Of a stretch of 6,747 nt of DNA, positions 5,952-6,747 are shown one piece after another (the stretch's first letter is position 1; each line of letters begins with the position of its first letter). The notes below the pieces were generated by a model. The model was not told the DNA's origin. It saw only the letters and a list, made by a program, of their open reading frames with translations, and ran no database searches. The position numbers and the translations under genes were made by a program. Where the stretch lies: assembly GCA_026987795.1 (NCBI GenBank), contig JALSMF010000436.1:1-6747 (forward strand). The letters run 5' to 3'. This DNA comes from Bacteroidales bacterium (GTDB lineage: Bacteria > Bacteroidota > Bacteroidia > Bacteroidales > JAADGE01).

Positions 5952-6747
5952 ATGTCTTTTGTCGTCATAATAGTTGTTTTAATAATTATTATAATTCTTC
6001 TTTTGGTTTTCAGTTTCGGTTTTTTTCTGGGACTAAGCCGGAAAAAAAAGGATATAAAACTATTGGAAGAAGAACAAAAGAAACAAAAGAAAGCACAAGA
6101 AAGTATTATCAGTTATTTTTTAGAAAATCAGGAAAATCATGAATATTACGATGACGATTCGTCATTACTGTCCGTAAAAATAATTACCCGGGGATATCGA
6201 AGAATTAAAAAGTTTTTGAAAATAAAAAAACGTTTTCAGGATTTTATAAATGATTCCGCAATAAAATATCTGAGAAAATATTTTTTAAGTTATATAGGAA
6301 TTGCCGTATTCATCCTCGGAACAGGTTTTTTTATAAAACATTCGATAAATTCGGCATATATTAATACGGCAGGACGCTTTTTTATTTCATTGGCGGCAAG
6401 TGTTCTGTTTATTTTGACGGCTCATTTTATTTCCCGAAAATACAAAACTTTCAGTTCTATTTTAATGGGCGGCGGTATAGGAATTTTGTATGTCGCATTT
6501 ACCGTTTCTTACTATTCTTTTAATATTTTTACCGACTTTCAGGTGTTTGCCGTTTACTTTATTATAACGGCTTTTGCCGTAATTTTATCTTTGTTTTATA
6601 ATCGGTTCGAATTACTTTTTTTGGCAATAACAGTTGGTTTTTCAGCACCTCTTTTTTCTGATATTTATACGGAAAATAACACATTACTCCTTCTTTATTT
6701 ACTGCTTCTTAACATAGGAGCGGTTTTTATATCCCTTAAGTTTAATA
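5952..6747 (+). CDS. DUF2339-type multi-pass membrane protein, N-terminal part, truncated by the window edge
   Basis: I translated 265 codons to the edge with no stop. A very hydrophobic N-terminal anchor (about 2-28, rich in Ile, Val and Leu) is followed by 'RKKK' and a charged helical stretch (about 30-60, 'KLLEEEQKKQKKAQE') that may form a short coiled coil. A basic amphipathic region follows (about 76-110). From about 112 on, successive membrane spans begin: 'YIGIAVFILGTGFFIKH', 'AGRFFISLAASVLFILTAHFI', 'SILMGGGIGILYVAFTVSYYSF', 'VYFIITAFAVILSLFYN', 'ELLFLAITVGFSAPLF'. This layout, including the 'GGGIGILYVAF' and 'FSAPL' segments, matches the DUF2339 family of large predicted inner-membrane proteins (usually 600 to over 1000 aa), whose function is unknown. 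The ATG lies 9 bp after the AI-2E family stop, so the two are probably co-transcribed. A8 at 6042-6049 lies just after the first span. DUF2339 assignment is from pattern memory; membrane topology is clear. Confidence 0.8.
   Translation, partial: MSFVVIIVVLIIIIILLLVFSFGFFLGLSRKKKDIKLLEEEQKKQKKAQESIISYFLENQENHEYYDDDSSLLSVKIITRGYRRIKKFLKIKKRFQDFINDSAIKYLRKYFLSYIGIAVFILGTGFFIKHSINSAYINTAGRFFISLAASVLFILTAHFISRKYKTFSSILMGGGIGILYVAFTVSYYSFNIFTDFQVFAVYFIITAFAVILSLFYNRFELLFLAITVGFSAPLFSDIYTENNTLLLLYLLLLNIGAVFISLKFN

Overview
The window looks like chromosomal DNA of a low-GC member of the Bacteroidota. Three things suggest this: matches to the Bacteroidota -7 promoter element TAnnTTTG upstream of genes, a signal peptide ending in '...NLFSQ', and a carrier protein and ketosynthase set that resembles those in aryl-polyene/flexirubin-type clusters of this phylum. 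No mobile element, CRISPR array, tRNA or rRNA is visible. Coding density is high. The longest gene-free stretches are about 126 bp (2387-2512) and 125 bp (3335-3459).

Left part (1-2386), minus strand: three genes read right to left. The first encodes a 586-aa ketosynthase with an intact Cys-His-His triad, fused to a second, incomplete and cysteine-less ketosynthase-like domain. The second encodes a small acyl carrier protein with a clear DSID phosphopantetheine site. The third encodes the N-terminal part of another FabF-like ketosynthase and runs off the left edge. Together they look like the chain-elongation core of a type II fatty acid/polyene pathway, most likely aryl polyene or flexirubin-like. 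The accessory enzymes that would prove this must lie beyond the left edge. Two junctions are unusual. An A9 tract lies at the boundary of the fused domains, where loss of one A would end the protein exactly after the ketosynthase domain. The carrier protein and the next ketosynthase share one reading frame, separated only by TAG-CAT before a TTG start.

Middle (2387-3334): a divergent intergenic region with a promoter-like element for the ketosynthase operon and two small AT-rich palindromes, followed by a plus-strand gene for an exported SUMF1/FGE-fold protein. It lacks the cysteines needed for formylglycine formation.

Right part (3335-6747), plus strand: an apparent operon of xseA (exonuclease VII large subunit, TTG start), an AI-2E/PerM-family membrane protein, and a DUF2339-type multi-pass membrane protein cut by the right edge. 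The gaps are 23 and 9 bp. No xseB lies directly next to xseA.

Overall this is largely ordinary chromosomal content. The ketosynthase fusion with its slippery junction is the most interesting point.
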